Assembly (NCBI GenBank): GCA_001953115.1
Contig: LSSL01007675.1
Span: 1-21,462 of the forward strand
From: Smittium mucronatum
Taxonomy: Eukaryota; Kickxellomycota; Harpellomycetes; Harpellales; Legeriomycetaceae
DNA length: 21,462 nucleotides
Direction: 5' to 3'
The notes beneath the pieces were generated by a model. The model made no database searches and was not told the DNA's origin. It worked only from the letters and a program-made list of their open reading frames with translations. The position numbers were made by a program, and so were the translations under genes. Within the stretch, counting starts at the first letter, position 1, and every line of letters starts with the position of its first letter. Shown here piece after piece: positions 1 to 11,410 of this stretch.

Positions 1-2
1 TA

Positions 3-776
3 AATCCAGAAAAAATCTCAAATATTGACCAATGGCCAACGCCTACAAATTATAAACAAGTGCAGAAATATCTTGGGTTTGTAAACTACTTTAGAGAATA
101 CATCCCAATGATTTCCAGTGTAACTGCGCCAATGGACAAACTTAGGTTTGCGGACAAAAAAGAATTTAAATGGAGTTTAGAATGCAAGAATTCGTTTGAA
201 AAAATAAATCAAATATTGAAAAATCCGCCAATTTTAGAATTTCCCAATTGGAATATACCATTCTGCATTGCAACTGATGCATCTAATTTTGGTTTAGGGG
301 CAGTACTTTATCAAGAGGAAAATGCTAACAAAATTAATTTTATATCTTTTCAAGCAAGATCATTGTCACCCTCAGAAAAAAATTACTCGGCTACAAAAAA
401 AGAATTAATAGGAATAATATTTGCATTAAAAAAGTTCCATTACTATATTTATGGAAAAAGATTTACTTTGTACACAGATCACGCAGCTTTAACTTATCTA
501 CACACTCAGCCACAATTAAACCCAATGTTGATATCATATATTGAAATAATATTTGATTATGATTTTACCATTTTCCATAGACCAGGAATCAAAAATATTC
601 TACCAGATTATCTTAGTAGATTATATGAAGAAATTGAGACACCAGAACCAAAGAATATAAAAAAGGTTAGAATAATGAAAGAGCCCGAGGAAAGTGAAAG
701 ATTAAATTTATTGGAGCAAATTCACTATCAAGGTCATTTCGGAGCAAACGCAATTTTTGAAAAGCTTCACAGCTAA
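3..776 (+). pseudogene. pol: Ty3/gypsy pol fragment: RT C-terminus, RNase H, integrase zinc-binding start
   Basis: The frame is already open at base 3, so the gene enters from the left; an apparent start at 60 is a GTG inside the coding sequence, not a true start. The first ~70 codons match the end of reverse transcriptase (YLGFVNYFREYIP, then a thumb/connection region). RNase H follows with a complete D-E-D-D set: Asp in ATDASNFG (276), Glu in KKEL (402), Asp in YTDHAAL (477) and Asp in LPDYLSR (606), the last after the family hallmark HRPG. RNase H removes the RNA strand during cDNA synthesis. The end holds the two histidines (723 and 735) of the integrase HHCC zinc-binding domain. A TAA at 774-776 ends the segment inside that domain, and the same frame continues after it. 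Confidence 0.9.
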
Positions 777-1154
777 AATATTCATTGGAAAAACATAAAT
801 ATCGATGCTTTAAACTACTGTAGTTCATGTATACAATGTATTAAATATAATATACACAAAACTGGATATAATACTTTAACTAAAATTAATGCAGATAGCC
901 CATTTGATCACATAGCAATGGATTTAACTGAGCCATATAAAAAGTCTAACAGAGGAAATATCTACTTGTTAGTAATTGTAGACGTACATTCTAGGTTTTT
1001 AGTCTTAAAAGCAATTGAGAATAAAACCAAAGAAACTCTACTAAGAAACTTTATTGAAATATTTTCAAATTATGGTTTTCCAAAGATTATACAAAGTGAT
1101 AATGGAACTGAATTTGTAAATTCATTGATGAAAGAATTAACAAAATCAGCCTAA
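777..1154 (+). pseudogene. pol: Ty3/gypsy pol fragment: integrase zinc-binding end and catalytic core
   Basis: This continues the same frame after the stop at 774-776. An HWKN motif just after the stop is typical of the integrase zinc-binding domain, and cysteines at 819, 828 and 837 complete it with CX2C spacing. The rve catalytic core follows: the first Asp is in MDLTEP (921) and the second in QSDNGTEF (1098), both at the expected places. The first ATG after the stop is at 918, just before the first catalytic Asp, and is unlikely to be a genuine start. The segment ends at TAA 1152-1154, between the second Asp and the catalytic Glu, so a product stopping here could not catalyse strand transfer. 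Confidence 0.88.
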
Positions 1155-1895
1155 ATTGATCACAGGCTTATTACACCATATCACCCGCAAGCCAATGAAT
1201 TGGCAGAAAGAAATGTACAAACTGCAAAAAATATTATAAAAAAACAATTTGATTTAAATGACAAAGAATGGGATATGCATGTACCAATGTCACAATATTT
1301 TATGAACAGAAAAATTGTCAAAAGACAAAAATCAGCACCATTTGCAATTATGTTTGGTAGATCTGCAAATGATTTAAAAAATTACAAAGGTTTGGAAAGA
1401 AATGAAGAAACTGAAAAAAACATAAGTTCAACAAATAATAAACAAATATTTGAGGAGATATCTTTTCTCAACCAACAGACTGCAGAAAAACAATCAAACA
1501 AATTTAACGCAAAAAATAAATCGGCAGAATACGAAATAAGATCATTTTTTATGAAAAAAAATCATCAAAAAACGAGCAAAAATCAAGCTAATTATGATGT
1601 TCCGTTCAAAATCTATGCAAAAACTGAAAGAAACAATTATGCATTAATGAGTTTAGATGGAGAGCTACTGGCAGGAACATTTAATGTAATTGAATTAAAA
1701 CCGACGTCTAGTGACTTTGAAATATCAAAAGATATTCATGTAGCGCAAAAAAATTTTAGAAAGAAAATCGCAAACAAAACCTTTTGTTTTGTCAAATGGA
1801 AAGATCTTCCTAACTCTGAAAATTCATGGGAGCCCACAGAAAATTTTCAATCTCAAAAGCCTATTCAAAATTATTGGAATAAGAAACAAATATAA
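1155..1895 (+). pseudogene. pol: Ty3/gypsy pol fragment: integrase C-terminal half with chromodomain
   Basis: The same frame resumes with TPYHPQAN and then AERNV, whose Glu (1206) sits exactly 36 codons after the second catalytic Asp, the DD35E spacing of retroviral-type integrases. A lysine- and asparagine-rich integrase C-terminal region follows. The last ~45 codons form a chromodomain: FCFVKWKDLP (Trp at 1797), then SENSWEP (Trp at 1827), the usual VKWK...SWEP signature with aromatic residues for binding methyl-lysine. In chromoviruses this domain directs insertion to heterochromatin. The natural TAA is at 1893-1895, directly before the polypurine tract. The segment is intact in itself; only the two upstream stops separate it from the rest of pol. 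Confidence 0.88.
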
Positions 1896-1904
1896 AAAAG
1901 GGAG
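1894..1904 (+). promoter_or_regulatory. Polypurine tract, plus-strand primer site
   Basis: The run AAAAAAAGGGAG overlaps the pol stop codon and directly precedes a TG-starting sequence. In LTR retrotransposons such a purine run just upstream of the 3' LTR resists RNase H and primes plus-strand cDNA. Position and composition fit, but there is no second LTR to prove the junction. Confidence 0.5.
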
Positions 1905-1907
1905 TAA

Positions 1908-2220
1908 TGTTGTGTATTACTCAAAAAAACGTATTAACAACACCCTATTTATAGCATAGGCTATTTATAGGTAGTGACCTATTAATAGGATAAGCTATGT
2001 TTATAAAGGCTATAAATAGATATTGCAAATTAAATTGCTTTCATCTATATTTTACATACATTATCATTTATTATTAAAATGATTGTGGCATAATATATGC
2101 CCAAGAAAAAGTATAAAAAGGGACACTTTTCATTATTTTAAAAGCATGTATTATTTTAATTAAATTTATTAGTTGTTTTTAAAATAAACAAAAGATCTAA
2201 ATAACTTACGATTAATAATA
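1908..2220 (+). repeat. Putative 3' LTR (right edge unknown)
   Basis: The sequence begins with TGTTGTG three bases after the polypurine tract, in keeping with the usual TG start of an LTR. It contains TATA-like GTATAAAAAGGG at 2111-2122 and an AATAAA-like signal near 2184, plausible promoter and polyadenylation elements. TGTTGT at 1908 is mirrored by ACAACA at about 1937. The CA end cannot be placed because the 5' LTR is outside the window, so 2220 is arbitrary. Confidence 0.4.
1945..2019. repeat. Nested hairpin cluster in the putative LTR
   Basis: CTATTTATAG occurs at 1945-1954 and 1961-1970, and its reverse complement CTATAAATAG at 2010-2019. Between them, 1961-1992 folds on itself around AGGT/ACCT (with two mismatches), flanked by CATAG (1955) and CTATG (1995). 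This gives a multi-armed hairpin of about 75 bases. It might act in the RNA or be a remnant of a small palindromic insertion. Confidence 0.55.
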
Positions 2221-5029
2221 AGACAAAGCCATTAGAAAAATTCAATTATTTTAAATTTTGGAGATTCAGTGCATGGAAATTGTTTTTTTTTATAGCATCT
2301 GTAATTCTTTTATTATAATTTTTAATTAAAAAAATTAAAATTTTGTGGTATTAAAAAAACTTAAGATATAATTTAATCAATCTTCTATAAAAATAAAAAT
2401 ATATAGCCTACATCTACAAAAGCCATGCATTCAAAATGTCAATTTTAGAGTTTTTTGAAGAATTTTCTGAATTCTATATTTAAACAAGATTATTTTTACT
2501 ACTTTCAAAAATGAAAAAACTATTGAGAATTCCAAATATATATATATAAATTAAACCATCTATGGAAGTGCGCTATAGATTTTTTTTTATAAAAAAAGCG
2601 TTAATCATTGTTTTTTTAAAAATAGTTATATTTAAATAGCAAGATGTTTTTACTTATGTCAAATATATGGGGAAAAATTGCTCTTTATTCTACATAACCG
2701 ATAAAATACCGAGCTTTCAGTTTTAATACTCAAAATAATTTATTTTTGGAAAGGGTTTTATTTGGAATATGATTTATTTTTCTGATTAATAATTTCTATA
2801 TATGTACAATAAATAAACAAATATCAATCTCTGGTATTATCAATTAATAAAAAAATAACAATGCTATGATATAATCGTTTAAACTTTGTTTATAAAACGA
2901 ATTATTTTATAATTAGGTATAAATAAGGTCATATTGATAACTTAAAATCTCTTAATTTTTTTTACAAAAAATTTCAAAAATTTTATGCAATTATAAATAA
3001 TGAATTTCTAAAGGAATTGATTTTTCTTCAAAAATTTTAAAAAATTTCATATATCTGTGCCTTTAGAATTATTTTATTTCCGGGTATAATGAAAATACTT
3101 CTGTTTTAAAATTTTTTATTTTTAAAAAAAAAATTTCTCACATTTTTACATGTAATAAGAATGAGATAATGAGGGAAATCACAAATAGTTTTGAAAAATA
3201 AAAAATAAAAATAATTTTTGTGTAATATTTAAAAATTTTTACAAAAATGACAAACATATTTCTTTATTCTGTTATTTGGAAAAATTGATACCTTTTTATT
3301 TTGTGTATATTTTATTAAAAAATACCCCTAATGTGATAATGCTTTGAAATCATATTTTTCGATATAATCAAAATTAAGTCGTTTACATATATTTTTACTT
3401 TAACGGATTTGAGTAAAATAAACTCAAATTACACTAAATTTAGTTGCTAAAATTCTTGTTTTATTTACAGTAGCAACATGCACAAAGAAGTAATAAAAAA
3501 AATAGTATATTTTTTTAAATTATAATTGTTCAAACGAAACTTTTGATTTTAGTTATATATAATTTAAACATTCTTTCATATGCTATTCATTATAGCAATT
3601 TATAGTATATTTATAATTTAAAATCCTGGTCAAAAATATAATTAATTATGATTAAAAGGATAATAGAAGGTTTAAATTTAATCATATATATTGGGAATTC
3701 TGGAAAAAAAAAACTTTTTAATTTATTTATCCATTAATATTGATTTTTTATATAAATTCTGACTTATTATTTACTATTATTACTAAGTAGACTATTTTGA
3801 TTCCGATTTTTATAATCAAGCTATTTACTAATAAAATTTAAATTTAATAAAACAGAGAATATATATATATGTGGTACTTTCTTTACTTAGATCTATTTTA
3901 AATGTTTATTTTACCTTTCCCGTAATATAATTCATAAATATAGCTTTAAATATTTTAATTTTAATTTTAATTAGTAATAATTATAGGTTATATGGGGTTC
4001 ATAGACCGTATAGTAAACAATTGATAAACGATAATTACTTATAAAAATCGAGAAAAGATATTATTTTGGACTCTATTATGTATCTAATAAGCATTAAATG
4101 GTATTTTCAACCTAAATATTGGCAATAAAAACGATTTTTTGGAATTCGATTAGTTATTTTGTTCTCATGGGTAGTTCATGCTATTATTATTATTATTATT
4201 TTCAAAGAATTATGATACAATTTTTTTTTTTACTTTATGAAAGATAAAAAACGTTTTATGTTTTAAAAATTACATCCAAAAAATCTTTTATTACATAAAC
4301 TAATAATGAATATATGTATATATGATTGTATGTAATAAAATAGTATTTATATTTAAATGAAACTTTGATAGATCTAAAACACAAAAAATCAATTTTTTTA
4401 ATTCATCTCTATCAAAAAAAATCCCATTTAATACAAAGCTAAAATTTATATAACTATGTTCAATTGCAGAGCATATCTTTGTATTTTTAGTGCCTTTTTG
4501 TTTTAGTCAGAAATTTTTTTTGCGTATAAATTTATAAAAAAGACTATGATAAAGATGAGGTGTATTGTAGTTTTTACTATTTATTCTAATAATCAGATAA
4601 AAATGACTTATATTTAGATACCTCACTAGTATTAAACTATTATCTTTTTTCTCTAAATGAAAACGATTAGACGTTAAGGCTCTAAATTTATTGATGAAAC
4701 ATTGAAAATTTTAAATATATATATTTTTTTATAAAATAGTTTATATAAAAAAGATTACTCACAAGTTAACTAAAATTACATTGATACCATAGAATGATTA
4801 TAAAACGTAGTTTAATTCGGGTTTAAACACCAAATTTAGCCTAAGAACGCTAAAAAATTCGGATTTTTTCACAAGCTTATTATAAAATATCTTTAAATTG
4901 AAATAAAGATAATAAAAAATATGAATTGATATCCGATTTTAATTTTTGTCAAAAAGGTTTTTAAAGGGGTTTAAATTTTAAATCATTTAAAATTTTTATA
5001 ATTATAGTTTTATAAGGTAGTCTATTTGC
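2221..5029. other. AT-rich stretch without recognisable gene
   Basis: Long A and T runs and frequent stops occur in all frames. I found no conserved protein motif, RNA gene or long repeat on either strand. The only simple repeat of note is the ATT run near 4182. It may be old, fully decayed transposon or gene sequence. Confidence 0.6.
4182..4201. repeat. (ATT)n microsatellite
   Basis: About six and a half perfect copies of ATT/TAT in tandem within otherwise irregular AT-rich DNA. Confidence 0.9.
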
Positions 5030-5620
5030 CAGCGTTTTATTGTGCGATTAATCACTTAAATTAATTTTTCTTGTATTAAGAGTAAAATATCTCGCCATGA
5101 TCTAGGGTTTTGGATAGTGTAATTTTTGAAGTACATTTTACCGAAAATTTGCATAGAATTATACTAATCTTGATTGTAAGTAGTAGAGAGAGAGCGTACA
5201 GGAATTCGGGCGAAAAATATTTTAGAGTAGGGCTATTTTAAAGCGGAAGAAGCCAATTTTTTGGCACACTATAGATAATTTTCTGGTGAAAAAGTTCGAA
5301 GTTCGACAATCAAAAGAGTCTTAGTGTCTAATAGTTATTTTTAGGAAAGTTAAATAGAATAATCCAAAGTTTTGTTAGGGGCTTAATTTTATTAATAATA
5401 ACAGGCTTAGGCTCCAAGTAGGAGCTCAATAGCTTGTATCAAATATTTATGTTGAAAAATAGTTTAATTAATGGTTACAGGTAACCCAAATCATCCTGTA
5501 TTTTCGAAGCATAGAAATTTAGGGGTCTTTCAGCTGTTATATTGCAAAAAATTCACGTAGGTAAGCATCACATAGCCCGATGAAGGAACTATTTTAGTTA
5601 GGATAATAGTCTTTTTTATA
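5030..5620. other. Less AT-rich island, no recognised gene
   Basis: This stretch is visibly richer in G and C than its surroundings, with patches such as GAATTCGGGCGAAAA near 5202 and a small hairpin GCTCC/GGAGC at 5411-5425. Stops interrupt every frame, and no fragment matches a family I know. The minus strand has a short coding-like run (5600 down to 5530) too short to identify. The island may be the remnant of a foreign insertion or host gene. Confidence 0.4.
5473..5494. repeat. Dispersed motif, copy 1, with GGTTAC/GTAACC palindrome
   Basis: GGTTACAGGTAACC is a perfect 14-bp inverted repeat with a 2-base centre. It runs into AACCCAAATCAT (5483-5494), which recurs exactly at 7075-7086. A similar left part (GGTTAT at 7064) precedes that copy, so about 23 bases are related. 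It could be the end of an unrecognised transposon family. Confidence 0.45.
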
Positions 5621-8582
5621 TTTTTCACATTTTTTCACATTTTTAGTATTTTTTTAACGAATTTATCTTACAATGAAACCTTGAGATAAAAATAAAAAAT
5701 CAATATTTAAATGTTATAAATAAAATTCTGTTCTTGATATTAAATAAATATGGGTTACGATTCTAGTTTTGAAATACCAAAGAAATGAATTAGATTTTTT
5801 ATAAAAAAAGTGGAGATTTTGTAAATTTCTTATATACTTTTTTTAATTCTTTTTTAAGACCTATTTGATCTACTCTTAAACTACAAATTTTGAAAATTTT
5901 ATTTCCTAGAGAGTTCAATTACATTTTCTATATATTCGGGATCTCAATGTATTTTTTTTTTTGTAGAATTTAAGAGTTTTTTATAGTAATACTTTTAAAT
6001 AGATTTTTGTTTCATAAAATTGTTATATTTTGGATTGGTAAATTAGCAATAATTTTAATTTTGTAAGAACAAATTCTGTTTTATTTATAGCTCATTTTTT
6101 GTCTCATTGAAAACTCAATTAGATAAATATTGGTTAAGGATTTCTTTTAATAATTTGTCTATAAATACTATTTCCTTAAAAATGATTATATTCATTGGAT
6201 TGGATTTTTTATTGAAATTTTTACAAATAACTGGACCTTATATTTAAAATGAAACATTATAATTATAGAAGTTGATCCAAAAAATAATTTTAAAAATAAT
6301 TTGGTTTTAACTTTTTTTTTCTTTTGGCGATAAAAAGAGGTCAGTTTCAAACTGAATAATATTTGATAGGGCTTAAGTGAGTTGGATATGCTCATAGCTT
6401 AAAATTTTTGAAAAAGTTGATTTTAAATTTAAAAAAATCCAACTTTTCACAAAAAATTTCATTTTTTTTACTATTTAAAATAGAATGTTACAAAGAAATC
6501 TCCAGATATAACTTTAATTTAATAATAAAGAATCATCGATTAATTGATCATATTTAATAAAGATGAAAAAAAATATAATTGTATTTATATATAATAAACA
6601 CCCCCTTTCTCTTGAAAAAATTAGAAATTAAACGGTATATTTAATTTTCGCACAAATTCGTGATGATTAAATTTTAGACCAAGAAAGTATAAAAGAAATC
6701 TATATAATATCAAAAATACAGTTTACCTTCAAAAATTTGTGTTTAACTACTTATACAACCCATCTTAATATTTTTTTAGATAGCTTTTTTTGCTAATTAG
6801 AAATAAATTATTTCAGCCAAAGGCATAATAATATTAAGAAGTGATCAAATTTTCAAATCTAATCATGCCTTGAAATATATAAATCTTATTTAATTAATTT
6901 TTATACTATATTTTTTTGTAAATTTTGTTTTCCCATTTCAAATAATAAAATTATTTGTATAAACTGGAGAGCAAGTTGTATTTTTAAACCCAATTGGTGG
7001 AATTATAAAAATAAAATATTAATTTCATTATTTAATACTTTATATTGTTCAAAAATGATATTAGGTTATGGTGAAACCCAAATCATGCATCCCTCTATTC
7101 CCAAAATCGGTTTTAAAAATGTTTTTATTTTGATAATAAAATCCAATATAAAAACACTAGATATCATAATAAGAGTCGCTTATTGACTAAAATTGCATTC
7201 CCTTAAGAAAATTTTACTTATATTGAGCAATTTTTTTGTCTAAACCATTATAAAAATTTAGTTGAAACTTTAAGAATGAGTTTTATTTGAAATTTAAAAA
7301 GACATATTAATTTTAAACCGAATTTCTTCCATTTATTTAAAAAATATGAATTCAAAATAAATTTCCATATATAAATGTGTTTTATGTGGATTTTATTCCC
7401 TGCGTATATTTAATCCTTAACTTTAGATTTTGATACTTACGTGGATTTGATCCGATTTAATTAATAGCTAAACTTATTGAATAATATGAATTATACCAAA
7501 TAAAAATTTAAATAATAGAAATTTTGATAAAGCACTACAAATTTTTATTATGTTCAGATATTTATGTCTAATCTTTTTAAAATGGGATTTCAAATATTTC
7601 TGGTCAAATACAAAAAAATTCTTTTATAACTATAAATTCGAGTAAATTATTATCAATTTAATATGGCGTTTTAAACAAAAAAAAATCTGTAATATGCTCT
7701 AAATATTTTAATATATTAATTTCTTGTAATTATTGTGATTATTATTTTAAAAAGGGAAATTTTTACGGTGGCAGGAATCTAATTTGTTTTAAATATCAAG
7801 TCATCGAGCATTGTATCTCTACTATAATTTTAATGGTTTATTGGAGTAAATACTAACAGTGATTGATGGTATAGAGCTGAATAAAATTCAAAATATTATA
7901 AATATGAAATTTTAGAAACAGGATTAATAAAATTCAATTTTGGTTAATTTGAAAAATAAATATATAATATTATCTTGAATAATGATACCCATCTACCGCA
8001 TTATTGCCTTTTTTTTTAAAAAATAATTTAATAGTTAAAAAGCACTATTTCTAAATTTTGTATATTTAAAATATGAAAGATTTGATCTAAACTTGTCTAG
8101 ATTTTTTTTTGAATTCCGATTTCTTCGATAAACTTTATTGTAAATTTCTAGTGCGATTAAAACAATAGGGTGGCCATATATAGTAAAAAATTATTTTTAA
8201 GGAAAAAACCAAACTAAATCTTTTTTTGTTTTTTACAACTTTTCGCTTTACAATAAATTTATCAATACTTATTATACACAAAAAGAGCATTTTAGAAATA
8301 CAGCTTTACTATTTCACTTCGAAAATAAAATATCTATAACAATAAAAAATGATCATTTGTACAAAACATAATAAATTAGAAATCTAAATAAAGCAGGAAA
8401 TAAAATTTTTAACATTATTATAACATTAAAACAGTAATATTATACATATTCATTAATTATTTCACATTTAATAAAAAAATACAGTAAATTTATATTCTTC
8501 AGCTAAAAAATCACTTCTAAACAACTCATTTAACCTGATTTCCGTTAAATTTTACTGGAAAAAATAACGAATGTAGTAATAG
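5621..8582. other. AT-rich stretch without recognisable gene
   Basis: No gene, RNA or long repeat was identified on either strand. A minus-strand open frame of about 67 codons at 6192-6395 is rich in lysine, phenylalanine and leucine and has no recognisable motif, so I treat it as chance. The only related sequence inside is the second copy of the dispersed motif near 7064. Confidence 0.6.
7064..7086. repeat. Dispersed motif, copy 2
   Basis: GGTTATGGTGAAACCCAAATCAT shares the last 12 bases exactly, and most of the first 11, with copy 1 at 5473-5494, in the same orientation. The internal palindrome of copy 1 is not preserved here. Confidence 0.45.
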
Positions 8583-8750
8583 ATTGCAGTTAAATCAAAA
8601 GCTTTTTTCTGTAGTTTAAATGGTAAAACGGATCAGCTAAGCTCATTTCAAAACAATATCCTATTTCTGTATAATGAAATTTTGTCTTTGGCCAGAAATA
8701 AATTAAATTTCCCTTTAAAAGGATTAGGTATAAATAATTGGACACAATAA
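8583..8750 (+). other. Open reading fragment, 55 codons, unidentified
   Basis: The plus strand is open from just after a TAG at 8580 to a TAA at 8748. The residue mix is less AT-driven than usual here, with runs such as LNGKTDQLSSFQ and FPLKGLGINNWTQ. There is no ATG at its start and no family I recognise. In DNA this AT-rich, open runs of about this length are expected by chance many times over 21 kb, so it may mean nothing; a decayed exon-like fragment is the alternative. Confidence 0.12.
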
Positions 8751-9717
8751 AAATTTAATGTAATTTATCGAAATCTCTATTATTAAGTTTTTATTTGGTA
8801 AAATTTATATTGTACAATAAGTTTCTCTAGTAATTAAATCAGATAAAATCCGCGTAATGATAAAATTCACCAGTTAAGGATCAAATATACGTAGGGATAA
8901 AATAAAAGTACAACACACACATATATATAAAAGCATATTCTACTATTTCCACATAAAAGATTTTTCATAAGTGAGTTTACTGATTTAAACTTATGCGACT
9001 TTAAGTTTAAAAGTTTTGGTAATTTCTAAAGTACATTATATTAATATTATTATTATTAAAGCAGTGTAAAAAAGCACATTAGATTATTTTTTTTAGCTCA
9101 TCAACCTTAGATTTTGCTATTGAAGATAAGTTATATTTTAATTAATAATAATATAAAATAAAAATGTTGAGATTAAATATTATTCTATTATAATAAAATT
9201 GGGATTTTAACATAGATTTTCAACGAAAGCTACTAAAAACTCCTGAAGAAATCATATATAGGTTATTCTAAAATTATTTTCCTCAAAAACCAGTAACAAT
9301 AACCAATCTCTCACTATTTTTTTTAGATAAATTTTCAAAAAAAAAATAGTTTAATTTTCATGATTTATTAGGATTTATAGACTTTTGTGTAAGATTTTCC
9401 ATTTATAAAATTTTAAAAAAGTTTTTTTTTCTATTTCCATAATAAAAAATTAATCTTTATGGAATTTTTATGTTTAATATAAATTATTAGAGGTAATGTA
9501 TGCATTTTTATTCTGAAAATTTGAAATAAAAATAATAATTTTCAAGAATTTGACGAATTTTTAGATTAGCATCCATGAATTTCATTTTATTAAAATTTAT
9601 GAATCCAAATCTATGATATTTTCTTTGTAAAACAGTAAACTGAAATACCAAAAAAATTTGATTTTAAAAAAATAAGATAATATTAATAAAGATAAAAAAA
9701 TTTAAAAAAATCCTCAA
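8751..9717. other. AT-rich stretch without recognisable gene
   Basis: Nothing was recognised on either strand. This is where the 3' end of the piggyBac-type element to its right would be expected, but I find no TTAA followed by CCCTTTC or a close variant. Confidence 0.55.
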
Positions 9718-11410
9718 TTATTTGAGTGAAATTTGTAAAACAAGGACTATCCTCTCTCATAAAAAGAGTAACTTTGCAAACTCTATAGTTCCAAAATTTC
9801 CGGATTTTTTTCTAGTGGTAATGCGTATTGCACATAATTTTATTTTTCATCTTGCTGGAAGGTTTTTGTAACTTGTCAATCTTATGTAATAGAAATGATT
9901 ATTTTTTTGCTTTTTATTTTTTATGATCTAAAAGATCTCAACTGGCTGATTAATGATAGGTTTTCAGTGAAGATTCCATATATCAAACCCAATATAAATT
10001 CCTCCATTTCCATTTTTTCATATTTAATAATTTTTCCAGATAATGCTCAAAAATTTTCCTATATATTATGTAATAATTTACTATGTTTTCGCCTATAAAA
10101 TGAAAAAATATTTTGTGCTACCATTTTTGGCTTTTCCTGTCAATTTCATAGAACGATTTTCTTTGATAGGGTATATAGAAAAAATCTGTAGATTTATTAT
10201 AATTCATGATCATTTGAGGTATTGGCTCTTCTTTTTCAGTTCCACCTATTTGAGTTTTTTTTTATAGCTTGCATTCTTGGATCATGATAATTAGATATTA
10301 CACGTACAGTCTTGACAACCAACCATTTAGCTATAGATAAACCTTCATTTGAACCAAACGATTCCCACTCATAGATATCCAATTTTTTATTGGTTGAAAA
10401 ATTTGGAGGTTTTTTCACAGTAGTTTTATTAGTTCCACTGCATAAAAATTATTTGTTTTAAAAAAAATCAATAGCGGAACTGAATTAAAGAATCGATCGA
10501 AAAATATCTTGTAGTTTTGTGATTTTAAATCTACAATAAAGCAAGATATCACCTTAAATCCTAATCCTTTTACTCATGAGGTATTAATTTTGCCCTGGTA
10601 AATCTCAAAATTCCAACAGTAACTGTATTGATCCAAAGGAACCCAAACTTTAAAGCCTCTTTTTACCTTTTTTAATGGAATTTATCGCTTAATTGAGTTT
10701 CTGACTTCAAATTTTACCATAGAATCGTCGACTGAAATTTTTTGTCGAGAATTGAAAATTTTCTTTGATAAAATTGATAAAATATTTTATTTTAAATAAT
10801 TTATCGGCTGAATAAAAAAATTTTGAATCAGTTAAATGGTCATCTGATACATGAAAATTAGAAATAATATATCCGAATCTTTTTGAGCATATAAGATCTG
10901 AAATGAAGTAATTGTGGAGCTTAGTATCACTACTCCAATAATCTCAGTATGATGGGAAAAAATTTATTCGCATCAATATATTAATAGCTAAAAAAATTTT
11001 GAACTAATAAAATTGGATATATTTTTGGAGTTGATTTTCTCTGGGCTTATTTTTGCGTAATCGCTTGTAAAAATTAATTTTTTTTCCAATAATTCATTCG
11101 TAAGATATAGATTCAAAATTTTATATGGTAAATATTCTCCATACTTAAAATTAAATCTGGAATTATTGGATCACCAAAAAAAGATGGTACATTCCTGAAA
11201 AATTTTGCAATTTTTTTCCGAAATATATTTGAATAATTCGAATCTTTATCCTCCATTGAGGACAAAAATGACTTTTTGTAGTGCTTTGTGAGATGTTTTG
11301 GGATTCAAAATTCGAATTATCAAAATAAAACTGACTAGAATAGTTCAAATAAGAGTTTTTAGAAGGAAAAAACTGAGATTTTGTATATGATTCAAAATCT
11401 CCCACTTTTC
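9718..11410 (-). pseudogene. piggyBac-type transposase (DDE_Tnp_1_7), heavily decayed
   Basis: Read on the minus strand, this is a near full-length piggyBac transposase (about 1.7 kb, against a usual 550-600 codons) broken by many stops and frameshifts. In order it shows: the N-terminal core with DYWSSD and a downstream HNYFIS...RFGYI (about 10955-10880); SVDDSM with the first catalytic Asp at 10729-10727; VWVPLDQYSYCWNFEIYQGK (about 10650-10590); FFDRFFNS with the second Asp at 10498-10496, 77 codons on; MIMNYNKSTDF with the presumed third Asp at 10186-10184, about 104 codons further; then SFYEIDRKSQKW and IFFHFIGENIVNYY. The last part (about 9830-9720) retains scattered cysteines and CKVTLFMREDSPCF, resembling the C-terminal Cys-rich finger. 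The DDD spacing agrees closely with piggyBac (268/346/447). In-frame stops include one just before DYWS, one after SIKR and one after KINTS. The apparent beginning near 11405 is GTG, not ATG, so the true start is lost. Confidence 0.85.

Larger units (their letters stand above)
1..2220 (+). mobile_element. Ty3/gypsy chromovirus-type LTR retrotransposon, 3' part
   Basis: This is the 3' part of an LTR retrotransposon that copies itself through RNA and integrates the cDNA. The domain order reverse transcriptase end, RNase H, integrase, chromodomain is that of Ty3/gypsy (Metaviridae), and the C-terminal chromodomain places it with the chromoviruses, which use it to target chromatin. Gag, protease, most of the reverse transcriptase and the 5' LTR would lie left of the window. 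The pol frame is uninterrupted except for two nonsense codons, so it is a young dead copy. The right boundary at about 2220 is a guess, because only one LTR would be inside the window and its end cannot be found without the partner. Confidence 0.88.

Noticed and set aside
5290..5315. tRNA B-box-like GTTCGAAGTTCGAC
   Set aside because: No matching A box, acceptor stem or anticodon arm could be folded around it.
6192..6395. Minus-strand open frame of 67 codons
   Set aside because: Composition follows the AT-rich DNA (Lys, Phe, Leu, Ile), with no motif and no conserved context; such lengths are expected by chance.
9895..10267. Two overlapping plus-strand open frames of 67 and 74 codons
   Set aside because: They are antisense to the piggyBac transposase relic, whose motifs are clear on the minus strand, and their own residues show no motif.
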